From Brachyhypopomus gauderio (taxonomy: Eukaryota > Chordata > Actinopteri > Gymnotiformes > Hypopomidae): 64,000 nt of DNA. Of this stretch, positions 43,748 through 53,610 are shown piece by piece; the first letter of the stretch is position 1; every line of letters begins with the position of its first letter. The stretch is from the NCBI RefSeq assembly GCF_052324685.1, contig NC_135226.1, positions 16,579,384 to 16,643,383 on the forward strand. Reading direction: 5' to 3'. A program made the translations under genes and the position numbers. A model generated the notes under the pieces. That model made no database searches. It worked only from the letters and a program-made list of their open reading frames with translations, and was not told the DNA's origin.

Positions 43748-44153
43748 TGTTAGAAACAGCATGTGATCCATCCTGGGAAGATTCAGTTCACCTGCTACTC
43801 ATTACCCCACCCCTTTCACGACTACTTATACTTCCACTTCACAGTTCCGGATTGCGATTTATTATTGCTATGCCACATATTAAGCATTCTACTCAAGCCA
43901 TTGTCTCTCCGTGTACTGACCTCTGTTCTCCTCCTAGACCTCATTCCCTGCCTAGCCCTACTGTACCTTCTGATCTCTGTCTTCCCAGCGTGACCCTTAA
44001 CCGGCGTGACCATCCTGACCTAGTTTGCAGCACCCCTGTTTATCGTTCTCTAAATAGAGTCTTTCATCAGTTTAAGTGCTGTATATTCGCTCTATTAATA
44101 AAAGCGGCTATTCTCCGCATTTGGATCCTTGACTGCCTAGTTAATACATTACA
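43748..44153 (+). repeat. solo LTR (chromovirus-related) upstream of OR6
   Basis: 406 bp from TGTTAGAAACAGC to TTAATACATTACA, similar to the LTR at 18.4 kb (AATAAAAGCGGCTATT, TTTGGATCCTT). 5-bp target duplication GTTTG at 43743-43747 and 44154-44158. The same insertion, with the same duplication, lies upstream of OR7 and OR8. Confidence 0.9.
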
Positions 44154-44820
44154 GTTTGTTTGATTTAAGATGGGACAAGTGAATTCAAATGAACAAACAC
44201 TAAAGGAATTAAGCAAACCAACAAAAACACTAATTAAATAAACAATAACGAAACATGAAATTTGAATCTTTTAATTGGAAAGTAAGAATATTGATTTATT
44301 GACTGAAATTACTTCCTGCATTTCTGCTCTGCACTCTATAACCCACACTATTTAATTTATAATCTGGTATGAATCTATCAGGTATACAGTGAGGAAAGCA
44401 CAGGTCTTAGATCATGCATATTCAATAGCCTTTGTTTTCACAATGGGGCAAAGAATTCCTGTAGATCATTAATCCACCACAAATTTCCAAAACCTAGAAA
44501 GTGGGTTTACATGGTAATTTATTGAGTCTGATGGAATTTAGGGTCATGGTTTCTTAGTCAGAAACAACATGCTAGAAGGATAATACTTTCCTAATCTGTG
44601 GACTTTATGGAACTTACAGTTTGACACCAGGTAAACCATTTCATGGCTTTGTTGCTTGACATCTTGGTTCCTGTTTGTGGGCCATGGATGAAGGAATGTT
44701 CACTCTGACCAGATCAGAGAATCAGATTAAAGCTTTTTTTTATCCATTCATGCAAAGCCAAAGTGTTCATAGATTTTCAATCAACATCACTATGTATTTT
44801 AACTCTTAGTAAGCTCATCA

Positions 44821-44892
44821 GTAAATTGCATCTTCAGGGAGCTGCTACATCATTGTCAACATCATCTAAATAACAAAACTTTGTATATATAA
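44821..44892 (+). promoter_or_regulatory. OR6 proximal promoter
   Basis: TAAATTGCATCTTCAGGG (from 44822) and TATATAA (44886-44892), 209 bp before the ATG. Identical to OR7 here. Confidence 0.5.
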
Positions 44893-45100
44893 GCATGGGT
44901 ACCACACATGAAAAGCAACTGACTATGGGAAAGTCAGCACTACAATGCCTCGGAAATGAACATCAGATGGTTATGTACATGTTATGGAGATATATGCAGA
45001 AGGAAAAAAAATCACTCAGAGCATTCTTTTTTAAATTGATGCTTGTACATTTTGAATGATTGCAGTCAGATTTTGCATCTAAATGGACTGAGAGAGAGTG

Positions 45101-46039
45101 ATGGAAAATTCATCCACAGAATTTATATTTGTACTTCATGGACTGAATGACACAATGACAAACAAACAAATTTACTTTGCATTTGGTCTTATTGTGTACA
45201 TAATTACACTGTTTGTAAATGTGCTGCTAGTCATAACAATTATTCTGGATAAGACACTTTGTGAACCTATGTATCTGTTCATATGTAGTTTGTTTGTAAA
45301 CGGAATTTGTGGTGCTTCTGCTTTCTATCCAAACATCCTTGCTGATCTTTTATCAGACTCATCGATCATTTCATATATAGCTTGTCAGATACAAACATGT
45401 GTAATTTTCTGTTATGCTTTGTGTGAAATAACATGTCTAACAGTCATGGCATATGACAGGTATGTAGCTATTTGTAAGCCTTTGGAATATCTCACCATTA
45501 TGACACACCAGAAGGTTATGAAACTGCTGGCTTTTAGTTGGCTCTTCTCCTTACTGCAGACAGCCATCATGATAGTGATGACAGCCAGTTTGCCTTTATG
45601 TGGTAATGACATTGACAAACTTTACTGTTCAGTCGTGGATATTGCTATGCTATCTTGCACAGATGTGCCTATGATTGATGTATATGGGAACATTCTAATA
45701 CTTTCTCTTGTTGCGCAAATGACATTTATTATTACATCATATATTTACATAATCAGAACCTCTTTACAATCCAAGACAGGAAGGGTTAAATTCATGCAGA
45801 CATGTCTTCCCCATTTAATCACCCTCACAAACTTCATTGTTTCTCTACTCTTTGATATTACGCATTCTCGCTATGTCAAAAGTCAATCACAGCAAGCTCT
45901 GCACAATATATTGGGTATGGAGTTTCTTGTTTTGCCTCCACTCTTAAATCCCATAATATATGGAATTAATCTGACCCAGATGCAGCGCCAGTTTGTGAAA
46001 CTCTATGTGAACAAATTGAAAGCACTGAGACAGGGCTGA
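45101..46039 (+). CDS. OR6: fish-type olfactory receptor (GPCR), group B
   Basis: Intact single-exon receptor of 312 residues starting MENSSTEF. N3 and N16 sites, LCEP in the first intracellular loop, C95, MAYDRYVAICKP at 117-127, ECL2 YCSVVDIAMLSC, VLPPLLNPIIYG in TM7, KLKALRQG tail. TM3 residues 96-109 read QIQTCVIFCYALCE. At the DNA level this stretch (45389-45418) matches group A (OR2, OR3), not OR5, OR7 or OR8, which have a TQT-xVIFFYTLCE form. Elsewhere OR6 is closest to OR7, with about 12 amino-acid differences. No breaks. Confidence 0.96.
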   Translation: MENSSTEFIFVLHGLNDTMTNKQIYFAFGLIVYIITLFVNVLLVITIILDKTLCEPMYLFICSLFVNGICGASAFYPNILADLLSDSSIISYIACQIQTCVIFCYALCEITCLTVMAYDRYVAICKPLEYLTIMTHQKVMKLLAFSWLFSLLQTAIMIVMTASLPLCGNDIDKLYCSVVDIAMLSCTDVPMIDVYGNILILSLVAQMTFIITSYIYIIRTSLQSKTGRVKFMQTCLPHLITLTNFIVSLLFDITHSRYVKSQSQQALHNILGMEFLVLPPLLNPIIYGINLTQMQRQFVKLYVNKLKALRQG

Positions 46040-46339
46040 TATCTGTGCCAAAAAACATTCTGCCTTAATATAAGCAGAATTTTCATATCATTAGAGCAGA
46101 GAACATTGTATTTATTTTCTTCCAAAGAAAATGTGGTCACCCTTGTGTGTTAAGACCAATCAACTGGAAGGGAATTAAAAAACCATAAGATTAAATCAAT
46201 TCTCAACAGCAAAACTGCATGATGTTATCATGAACGAATTAAGACATGCATTTTAAATCTGAATTACTCAGATACTCAGAAGTTGGCTTGTAGGACTGAA
46301 GAAATGTTAACTGTTAGAATTGGAAAACTAAAATATCTG

Positions 46340-46414
<75 letters not shown>
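46340..46414. repeat. (TA)n microsatellite
   Basis: About 74 bp of TA, at the same place as the shorter runs beside OR7 and OR5. Confidence 0.9.
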
Positions 46415-46420
<6 letters not shown>

Positions 46421-46650
46421 TAATACATATATATAATGTTTCATAATGAGCTTAGTTTGTTAAACTTAGTTTTGGAAAAGTGATTAAAATGTTTATGATA
46501 TCTACATGAAATAAAACTTAAGGTTTTAATGCTTACAAAATAATTTTACTATTATTTGAGAGATGATTTTCCTGCAGTCTCTCTGACAGTGATGTTCAAG
46601 GTACGATTAAACAGAAAAACCACTAGTATTAAATTATCAAAGTTATTAAA

Positions 46651-46750
46651 CTATCACTTTTATGGGGTTGTTTAAAATGACAGAACAGGCAAGTGCTTGG
46701 ATAGCTGAATAGCCCCAACTTTGTTTTTTTTATTCGCGTTAAGCAAATGA
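46651..46750. promoter_or_regulatory. conserved noncoding block downstream of OR6
   Basis: ATCACTTTTATGGGGTTGTT through CGCGTTAAGCAAATGAA. Same block as after OR4, OR5, OR7 and OR8. Confidence 0.4.
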
Positions 46751-47041
46751 AACATTTACAAATGAAAACAGTTACAGTTAAAGTTCAATTTAAGAATACA
46801 CCACCTTTTTTGAATGAATTAAAATTTCATTCAAATGAAACAGCTCCAATCCAGATTTAGATGATTAGATAAAGTGTTTTATTCTAACTGTGCTACCAAT
46901 CTAAATTTAAAAGATTTAGTGTTACTGTTTACTGTAGTTTAATTAAATATAATGTAAATGGTTAACCCTTAGCCAACTTCCTAAATTTTGGTATGTGTGG
47001 CACACTATGTCACACTCCCAAAGCAGAACATTATAGGATAT

Positions 47042-47283
47042 TGTAACACTGAGGAAGGCAGGCACAATGAGGCAAGTGCGTTCGGACGCAAACACGTTTA
47101 TTTAAGCGTGGATAGCGCACAGTAAATTTATACATGAAACACGAAACGCAGACATTTGCTTCTGACAAAGACAAGCACGGGATGCTGCACGAACGCACAT
47201 TAAATAGACGAACTACATAAGCCCCAACACGAGTGATCACGAGACGAGCCACAGGTGAGACAGATCAACACACTCACAAACAA
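47042..47283 (-). repeat. truncated LTR (37.3-kb family)
   Basis: TGTAACACTGAGGAAGGCAG to CACTCACAAACAACC aligns with 37302-37540. It is preceded by the same ATTATAGGATAT flank as the full copy, but the 5' LTR end is missing. An identical arrangement occurs at 57080. Confidence 0.65.
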
Positions 47284-47361
47284 CCAGGGGCAGACTGGGG
47301 AGAAAAAGTGGCCTGGGAGTTCCTGCCAGACTGGCCCACTATATCCCGACAGACTGGCTCA

Positions 47362-47362
47362 C

Positions 47363-47420
<58 letters not shown>
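47362..47420. repeat. (TA)n microsatellite
   Basis: TA run with one TG, expanded at the edge of the hAT copy. The ORFs of alternating Ile-Tyr across it are artefacts. Confidence 0.85.
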
Positions 47421-47422
<2 letters not shown>

Positions 47423-47845
47423 GTTGGGAACTGGGTCAAAATGGGTAAGCAAACTATGATGACTTTCACCTTGATAATTTAGCTTGGCTGTATTCCTAAC
47501 CAAATTGCACAGTAGGGGCGAGAACGAGTGTTCAAACCTGTGAATTACAAATCGTTCGTGTGTTTACATGGATGCAGCCACGAAGTCGCCAGGTTTGCTT
47601 CATGGAAAATTCATTTTTAAGAACGTAAAGTGTTACCAGAGCGGAGCTCGGAGCGGTCATTTTCTGCATGGTCCTAGCGCTAGATTCGTTGCTATTTAAA
47701 TATTTCTTTTTAATCGTTAAAACAGCAGAGGACCAAAACCAGCTTTTGAAAAAGTCCCCCCCCCCTTACGTCCGTGAGGTTAAATGTACTAAATGTTGGC
47801 TTACATTTCAAATATCATGTTTAGCTGAATAAAAATGTTATCAAC
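47421..47845 (+). mobile_element. hAT copy (family of 5978-6951), cut by an LTR element
   Basis: GTTGGGAACTGGGTCAAAAT onward is the reverse complement of about 6660-6860. At 47846 a non-autonomous LTR element begins; the uninterrupted continuation is seen at 57895 in the OR7 unit. The left end is replaced by (TA)n. Confidence 0.75.
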
Positions 47846-48270
47846 TGTAACGATCTGCGCAGGGCAGAACAGGTAGACGGACACAAACGCTGAGGAGAGC
47901 GAGATTTATTACAGGAAATTCCAAAAGCAGCGTCGATGTAACAGGCATGGGTCAAACCGGGCAGGCAGTCAGGACATGAAATACAGACAGACATAGCGAA
48001 CACAACAAGGAAGACTCACGGAACAGCGGTACTAGGGCGAACAGGCAAAACACAGCAAAAAACAAAAAGACCGACAACTAGACCTGGGAGACACAGGGAC
48101 TAATATACACAGGACTAAACTAGGGACAGGTGATGACAATGACACAGGGGCGTGGTAACAAACAAGGAATCATCAAAATAAACGAGCAGGGCGGGACAAA
48201 CAGGCAGGGAACACAGACATGAGGGAACCCAGAGTGACAGCTACGAGAGGGGGCGTTGCCCTACGTGACA
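47846..48270 (-). repeat. 3' LTR of the non-autonomous element
   Basis: 425 bp; the minus strand runs from TGTCACGTAGGGC to GATCGTTACA. Contains TATATTAGTCC, and AATAAATCTCG near the end as poly(A) signal. Confidence 0.8.
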
Positions 48271-50448
48271 GAACCCCCCCTCAAAGCGTGCCACTCCGGG
48301 GCACGCAAGGGCAGACAGGACAGGGACAGCGGACACAGGACAGACCGGAGGAACAGACAAGGGGAAAGCAGGGCACGGAGACCGGGGCACGGCAGGGACA
48401 GGGGAACCAGAGACGGGCCAGGAGCCGGGCTGGGGCATGGCGATACAGGCAGGGACAGGGCGAGGCATGGGAGCAGGACCGGGAACAGACACAGGAGACG
48501 GGCCAGGGGACAGGGCAGAGGCATACACGGAGGCAAACACGGCTTGGACGACTGAGACAGGCACAGGCACAAGGTGGGTGACGACTTGGGGAACAGACAT
48601 GGGGACGGGGACAGAGACGACACCACAGGAAACAGACACGGGAACAGGAACACAGACCTTGACAGACACAACCACAGGGACAGGAACCAAAACAAAACCA
48701 GGGATGGAACACGGGAGCAAGGGGGACACAGGCATAGAGGCAGGAACACGGGGCGGAGCAGACAACACACTGAGTCCAAGCCCACACGTGGGCAGCACAG
48801 TCTCTGGGGCGACAGGTGCGGCCGGGCGGCAGGCAGCGGGAACAGGCAGGGTCCGCTGGCGTGCAGCGGGAACAGGCAGGGTCCGCTGGTGTGCAGCGGG
48901 AACAGGCAGGGTCCGCTGGCGTGCAGCGGGAACAGGCAGGGTCCGCTGGCGGGCAGCGGGAACAGGCAGGGTCCGCTGGCGGGCAGCGGGAACAGGCAGG
49001 GTCCGCTGGCGGGCAGCGGGAACAGGAGCCGGCGTGGACGACCTCTCCCGGGTCGCGGGGACAGGAACCGGCGTGGACTGCCGACGGGCAGCGGGGACAG
49101 GAACCGGCGTGGACTGCCGACGGGCAGCGGGGACAGGAACCGGCGTGGACTGCCGACGGGCAGCGGGGACAGGAACCGGCGTGGACGACCTCTCCTGGGT
49201 CACGGGGACAGGAACAGGCACGGACTGCCTACGGGCAGCGGGGACAGGAACCGGCGTGGACGACCTCTCCTGGGTCGCAGGGACAGGAACCGGCGTGGAC
49301 TGCCGACGGGCAGTGGGGACAGGAACAGGCACGAACCGCCTACGGGCAGCGGGAGCAGGAACCTGAGGTGAGGAGATGCACTCGGGGGGTGGAGCCACCA
49401 AGCCGACGTCCTCGGGGGGCGGAGCCACCAAGCCGACGTCCTTGGGGGGCGTGTACGCCAAGCCGACGTCCACGGGGGGCGGAGCCACCATACTGACGTC
49501 ATCGGGGGGCGTGTCCGCCAAGCCGACGTCGTCGGGGGGCGGAACCGCCATACTGACGTCATCGGGGGGCGTGTCCGCCAAGCCGACGTCCTCGGGGGGC
49601 GGAGCCACTATACTGACGTCATCGGGGGGCGTGTCCGCCAAGCCGACGTCCTCGGGGGGCGGAACCGCCATACTGACGTCATCGGGGGGCGTGTCTGCCA
49701 AGCCGACGTCCTCGGGGGGCGGAGCCACTATACTGACGTCATCGGGGGGCGTGTCCGCCAAGCCGACGTGGCTTGTACTCCCCCCCAAAAAATACTTGGG
49801 GGTGTCGTGATGTGTAGCAGGCTGGATCAGCGGTGGTAGGTCCTCCTCCTCAGTGTCCTGGGTGAGCCTGGAAGAATACACAGACACAAAAGCCCCTCGG
49901 TGGCTCTCTCTGCGACGGCTCCGCCTCCTCTGAGGCGTCGGGAGCTCGCAGACGCCATCGAGAGCCAACCGAGGGTTAAGCAAATGCCAGTCTGTGCACT
50001 CAATCCGTCTGCCTGCGACTTGTACTATAGGTTTCTCCTCCCTATAGTGATCAAGCCGGGCAGACACGTAGTGCTCAACAGGAGTCTCGACGCGAAAGCC
50101 AGTCGAAACCGAAAGTGACTGGGCTTTCGTTGGTGCGCGTCGAGACTTCCGTGTTCCCACAGCGCCAGGGGAATTTCTGTCTCTGGTTCGTTCACGCTGC
50201 GATATCGGAGAGTTGAACTGGACCGAACCAGCCAACATCTCATCACAGCGATTAAACTCACCAGAGTCTCGCTCCCTCGCTGTGTCCTTGTAAGGTCGGT
50301 CTTTATGTAACGATCTGCGCAGGGCAGAACAGGTAGACGGACACAAACGCTGAGGAGAGCGAGATTTATTACAGGAAATTCCAAAAGCAGCGTCGATGTA
50401 ACAGGCATGGGTCAAACCGGGCAGGCAGTCAGGACATGAAATACGCAC
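48241..50448 (-). CDS. proline-rich repeat ORF of the non-autonomous LTR element
   Basis: An open frame of up to 735 codons, beginning within the LTR and open across the interior. The N-terminal third is basic and charged (GTRKSRRAPTKAQS, RRRSRRRESHRGAF) with no recognised domain. Then come three tandem-repeat blocks: PPEDVGLADTPPDDVS-type 20-residue units, PVPAARRQST-type units, and AARQRTLPVP 10-residue units. A Val/Pro/Ser-rich end follows. It has no gag zinc knuckle or pol motif. The frame looks whole; whether it is translated is unknown. It could be a degenerated gag-like product or an open frame kept by repeat periodicity. Confidence 0.5.
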   Translation of the reverse strand: MRISCPDCLPGLTHACYIDAAFGISCNKSRSPQRLCPSTCSALRRSLHKDRPYKDTARERDSGEFNRCDEMLAGSVQFNSPISQRERTRDRNSPGAVGTRKSRRAPTKAQSLSVSTGFRVETPVEHYVSARLDHYREEKPIVQVAGRRIECTDWHLLNPRLALDGVCELPTPQRRRSRRRESHRGAFVSVYSSRLTQDTEEEDLPPLIQPATHHDTPKYFLGGSTSHVGLADTPPDDVSIVAPPPEDVGLADTPPDDVSMAVPPPEDVGLADTPPDDVSIVAPPPEDVGLADTPPDDVSMAVPPPDDVGLADTPPDDVSMVAPPPVDVGLAYTPPKDVGLVAPPPEDVGLVAPPPECISSPQVPAPAARRRFVPVPVPTARRQSTPVPVPATQERSSTPVPVPAARRQSVPVPVPVTQERSSTPVPVPAARRQSTPVPVPAARRQSTPVPVPAARRQSTPVPVPATRERSSTPAPVPAARQRTLPVPAARQRTLPVPAARQRTLPVPAARQRTLPVPAAHQRTLPVPAARQRTLPVPAACRPAAPVAPETVLPTCGLGLSVLSAPPRVPASMPVSPLLPCSIPGFVLVPVPVVVSVKVCVPVPVSVSCGVVSVPVPMSVPQVVTHLVPVPVSVVQAVFASVYASALSPGPSPVSVPGPAPMPRPVPACIAMPQPGSWPVSGSPVPAVPRSPCPAFPLSVPPVCPVSAVPVLSALACPGVARFEGGFCHVGQRPLS
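48833..49028. repeat. 30-bp minisatellite
   Basis: Six to seven near-perfect copies of GCAGCGGGAACAGGCAGGGT plus CCGCTGGCGT. The period is a multiple of three, giving AARQRTLPVP repeats on the minus strand. Confidence 0.9.
49029..49365. repeat. 39-bp and longer minisatellite
   Basis: Units built on GGGACAGGAACCGGCGTGGA followed by CTGCCGACGGGCAGC or GACCTCTCCTGGGTC. All periods keep the minus-strand frame (PVPAARRQST and related). Confidence 0.85.
49376..49775. repeat. 60-bp (2 x 30) minisatellite
   Basis: Alternating half-units GGGGGGCGGAGCCACCA... and GGGGGGCGTGTCCGCCA..., each ending with a GACGTC-containing stretch. About six to seven 60-bp repeats code for PPEDVGLADTPPDDVS-type units on the minus strand. 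Confidence 0.9.
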
Positions 50449-50771
50449 AGATATGACTTAAACAAAACCAGGAGGACTCATGGACAAGGGAGGAACACAC
50501 AGTAGTCACGGGGAAACAATGAGGCTTGTAGCAGGAACACGATGAACATGAAAGCACAAGAGAATGCACAAACTAACAGCATGAACAAAACAACCGATAA
50601 CTAGACCTGGGAGACACAGGGACTAATATACACAGAACTAACTGGGAACAGGTGATAATGATGACAGGGGTGGGACTAACGGGCAAGGAAACTACTGAGA
50701 CATGAGGAACAGGGAGACTGGAGTGACAGCTAGGAGAGGGGGCGGGCGTAGCCCTACGTGATAATATGACA
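50306..50771 (-). repeat. 5' LTR of the non-autonomous element
   Basis: 466 bp; the minus strand ends GATCGTTACA followed by TAAAGACCGACC, the presumed primer site. It contains about 100 bp absent from the 3' LTR (CACGGGGAAACAATGAGGCT region) and a few bases of extra sequence at its outer end. Confidence 0.75.
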
Positions 50772-51345
50772 GCTTTTATTGTCATATGGACAATATTACT
50801 ATATTACTTCCAGCAATAATATGGTTACAAAGCCACATAGTGGCATAACAAAATAACTAACAAACTTAACAGCTTGACCCTGACAAAATACAGGGGAAAA
50901 ACAACTGGAAAGCTACTGAAACCTACATTGTTCACTCAGTGAGTAACCTCTGCAGCTTTTCTTTTTTTCTCTCTCAGCTTTTCAGTGCCACCTTTATATT
51001 TTGTAGTTTGTTTAGACCCTGGCTTAGACTGCTCCATCTTTACGGAAATGCGGACTTATTTTTTAACGTTTCAGTAGTGTCAACCGTGTCGCGGAGGGAT
51101 CACATGATCAGTTAGACCCTCAGCAAGCATCTCTCTCTCATGGGATACAAACAGGGAGATATAATTAATGTGGCATTAGTATGGACAAGGCTTTTCCAGT
51201 TCGTGAGTACTTGTATTAATAAGTGACACAGCTGATGTATGTTTTCGTAGTCCGGCCCGTATTTTCTGGGACAAGTTGGGTTTTTTTCTGATCTACACTG
51301 CATACCGTCAGCCTGCATCAGCTGGCCCCAGTCCGCTGTTTTAAT
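50772..51345. other. unassigned DNA
   Basis: No gene or family recognised. It does not resemble the paralogous continuation seen at 57895, so a rearrangement or deletion occurred on this side of the LTR element. Confidence 0.4.
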
Positions 51346-51497
51346 AGAAGAGAACACTCACAATTCTTTCAAAGACAACATGGTCACCCCCTTGTGCATC
51401 ATTCTCATTCAAGTAGGTAAAGGGGGAGATAAAAGCAGGTGGTAAAAAGCTTCAGGATGAAATCACAACAGATAGATATGCACACAGCCCTTTACAA

Positions 51498-51957
51498 CAT
51501 GGTTATGAAACTACTGACTTTTAGTTGGCTCTTTGCCATACTGTAAACAGCCAATGTGGCAGTGCTGACAGTCAGACTGCCTTAATATGGTAATGACATT
51601 GATATGCTTTACTGCTAACTGGGAGGTTGCAAAGATGTGACTATGATGGATGCATATGGGAACATCCTAATAATTTATTTCCCAAGTCATTTTTGTCATT
51701 GTGTCATATATTCACATCATCAGAATATCTTTACAGTTGAAGACAGGGAGGGTTAAATTCATGCAGACATGCCTTCCCCCTTGAAATGTTATATTCTTAT
51801 TATGTCAAAAGTCAGACACAGCAAGCTCTGCGCAATATTTGAGTAAAGAGGTTCTTGTTGTGCCTCCTTTCCTAGACCCCAAAATTCATGGAAGCTAACT
51901 GACTTAGATGCGGCAACAATTTGTGAAAATGTACATCAACAAATTAAAGTGCACTGA
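51498..51957 (+). pseudogene. olfactory receptor pseudogene C (copy of B)
   Basis: Duplicate of pseudogene B, including the preceding 3' flank (from about 51346: GAACACTCACAATTCTTTCA). It begins in the TM4 region (GGTTATGAAACTACTGACTT), has in-frame stops and deletions, and continues through TM7 (GTTCTTGTTGTGCCTCCTTT) and the tail (AATTTGTGAAAATGTACATC). It breaks off at GCACTGA, where an LTR fragment follows. Confidence 0.85.
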
Positions 51958-52339
51958 CACACCCACACACACCCAATTCAGTGCGCCACACACCCTTACA
52001 CACCCATTTAATCTCCCGGTCTCAATCACCACATTAATATGCTGTTATTATATATTATATATATATTATAACACCTGACCATCACTAATGCCCTCAGCTT
52101 AAGAGTCCACAGGCCATGTATTCCAGTGCTGCACATTGTTGAGCCTTCGCAGTTCACTACGAGTAGCCTGCTCCTTGGAACTTCACCAGCACTACTGGAC
52201 TGCCTCTCTGGAAGTGCTGAGTGCTACCCTTATCTCTATTATCACCGTTTGGTCTGAGAATGTTTGTTCTGTGCACCATGGACAATAAAGCCTTTAGTCC
52301 ACAGCCTTTGCTTCATGCTGCCTCTATCCCCGCTTCACA
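51951..52339 (+). repeat. truncated LTR (40.9-kb family)
   Basis: GTGCACTGACAC onward to CCCCGCTTCACA aligns with the reverse complement of 40890-41240. The first ~35 bp of the LTR are missing, and a small TA-rich expansion (about 52041-52070) interrupts it. Confidence 0.75.
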
Positions 52340-52384
52340 GGTGCATAATATCACTTATTATATTGACTATTATATACAATAATG

Positions 52385-53610
52385 ACTGACCATAATATGA
52401 GGCAGTAGGCAGAGCCAGATCTCGCTAGCCTTGCAATACCCCTGGTTAGCAAACATTTCCAGGACAGACTGACCCATCTCCAGTCGTTTATATTGAGGGA
52501 TACTATAGGTAATTGCATATGCGTTCCCTCTCTTGCTCTCTGCCCTGAAGTATAAAATGGAGAAATGGCGTGGACCTTGGAGGTATTCTGTAATTTAATG
52601 CGGACTAGGTTCGCTGGAGTTGCTGCACAGTTCTCACCCCCATGACTCTGGGAACCCCCCACAGCTGTGCTCCCCAAGGAAAATTTTGGGGGAAGCTGTG
52701 ACCGGACACACCAAACCCTCAGAGCCCAACAGGCCAACCCCGTTGCCCGTGTGGGAATGATATGTGGCCCCAGGGCTAGTTCCTCCACAGCTCTTACGCC
52801 CTCCAGCATCGTCCAGGTCTCCACGCTCCCCAGCATTGTCCAGGTCTCCACACTCCCCAGCGTGTCCACGTCTCCACGCTCCCTAGCTTCATCCAGGCCT
52901 CCACGCTCGCCAGCTTAACACCGGACTCCACACTCACCAACGTAACCCAGGCCTCCACACTCACCAGCATCACCTCGCTGGCCCCAACGCTCGCCAGCGT
53001 CACCTCGATGGCCCCAATGCTCCCTATGGTCTCCTCGCCGACCCCAAAGCTCCCTACCATCTCCTCACCGGTCCCGGCCCTTACGAGCATCTCCTCGTCT
53101 GTTGCGCCACTCCTGAGCATCTTCTCCCCTGCTGCACCACTCCCTAGCAACACTTCACCTACCACAACGCTCTCCAGGGCCTCCCCGGCCACATCACTTC
53201 CCAGGGCCTCCTCGGCAACAAGATTCCCCAGGACCCTTGCAGCCAAAGCATCTTCTGACAACGCCGTCTCCTTGGCCACCGTTCCTGTCTCCATGACCCA
53301 GAAGGGGTCAGCCACTGTTCATACCTCCATGACCCGGAGGAAGCCAACCACCGTTCCTGCCTCCATGACCCAGAAGGGGTCAATTGCCGTTCCTGCCCCC
53401 ACGACCCAGGTGGGGTCAATTTCCATTCCTCCCACCCCAATGCGGAAGTAGTCCGTTCTTCCCCCCATGACCCGCAAGGTCATTGGCCGCTCCTGCCCAC
53501 GCAAACCAGATGGGGTCAACCGCTGCTCCCAATCCCACTACCCGGTGGGGGATGACCAAGCCTCCTGCCCCTGCAACTCAGAAGATTACCCATGGCCCTT
53601 CAGCCGGTCC
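52385..53610 (+). mobile_element. gag-like, proline/threonine-rich element (copy 2)
   Basis: ATGACTGACCATAATATGAG aligns with 42229. The proline/threonine/serine-rich repeat part covers about 52760-53590. No LTR of its own remains. Its 5' three quarters resemble copy 3 (58628), while its 3' end from about 53440-53520 onward resembles copy 1. Broken in several places. Confidence 0.6.

Larger units (their letters stand above)
44154..47845. repeat. OR6 duplication unit, near-identical to 54214-57895
   Basis: Upstream flank, OR6, 3' flank, (TA)n, conserved block, LTR fragment and hAT fragment line up in order with the OR7 unit at roughly 98-99% identity by eye outside the coding region. The third, more diverged copy is 60061-62655. 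Confidence 0.85.
47846..50771 (-). mobile_element. non-autonomous LTR element with long proline-rich ORF
   Basis: On the minus strand: 5' LTR 50306-50771, a short untranslated start, one long ORF, a purine tract (TTGAGGGGGGGTTC), and 3' LTR 47846-48270. No protease, RT, RNase H or integrase, so it must rely on proteins from another element. The two LTRs agree closely near their 3' ends but differ by substitutions and a large length difference in the middle, so they are not a freshly made pair. No matching target duplication is visible (TCAAC left, GCTTT right). Confidence 0.75.

Noticed and set aside
47341-47448. ORFs of alternating Ile-Tyr (also at 57271 and 57293)
   Set aside because: Translation of a (TA)n microsatellite.
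48833-49775. Regular 30-bp repeats resembling a CRISPR array
   Set aside because: The units are directly tandem with no unique spacers, in a eukaryotic LTR element. This is a minisatellite.
48219-49810. Several long + strand ORFs (up to ~309 codons) rich in Gly, Thr, Arg and Gln
   Set aside because: They are frame shadows of GC-rich minisatellites whose periods are multiples of three, on the opposite strand of the LTR element ORF.
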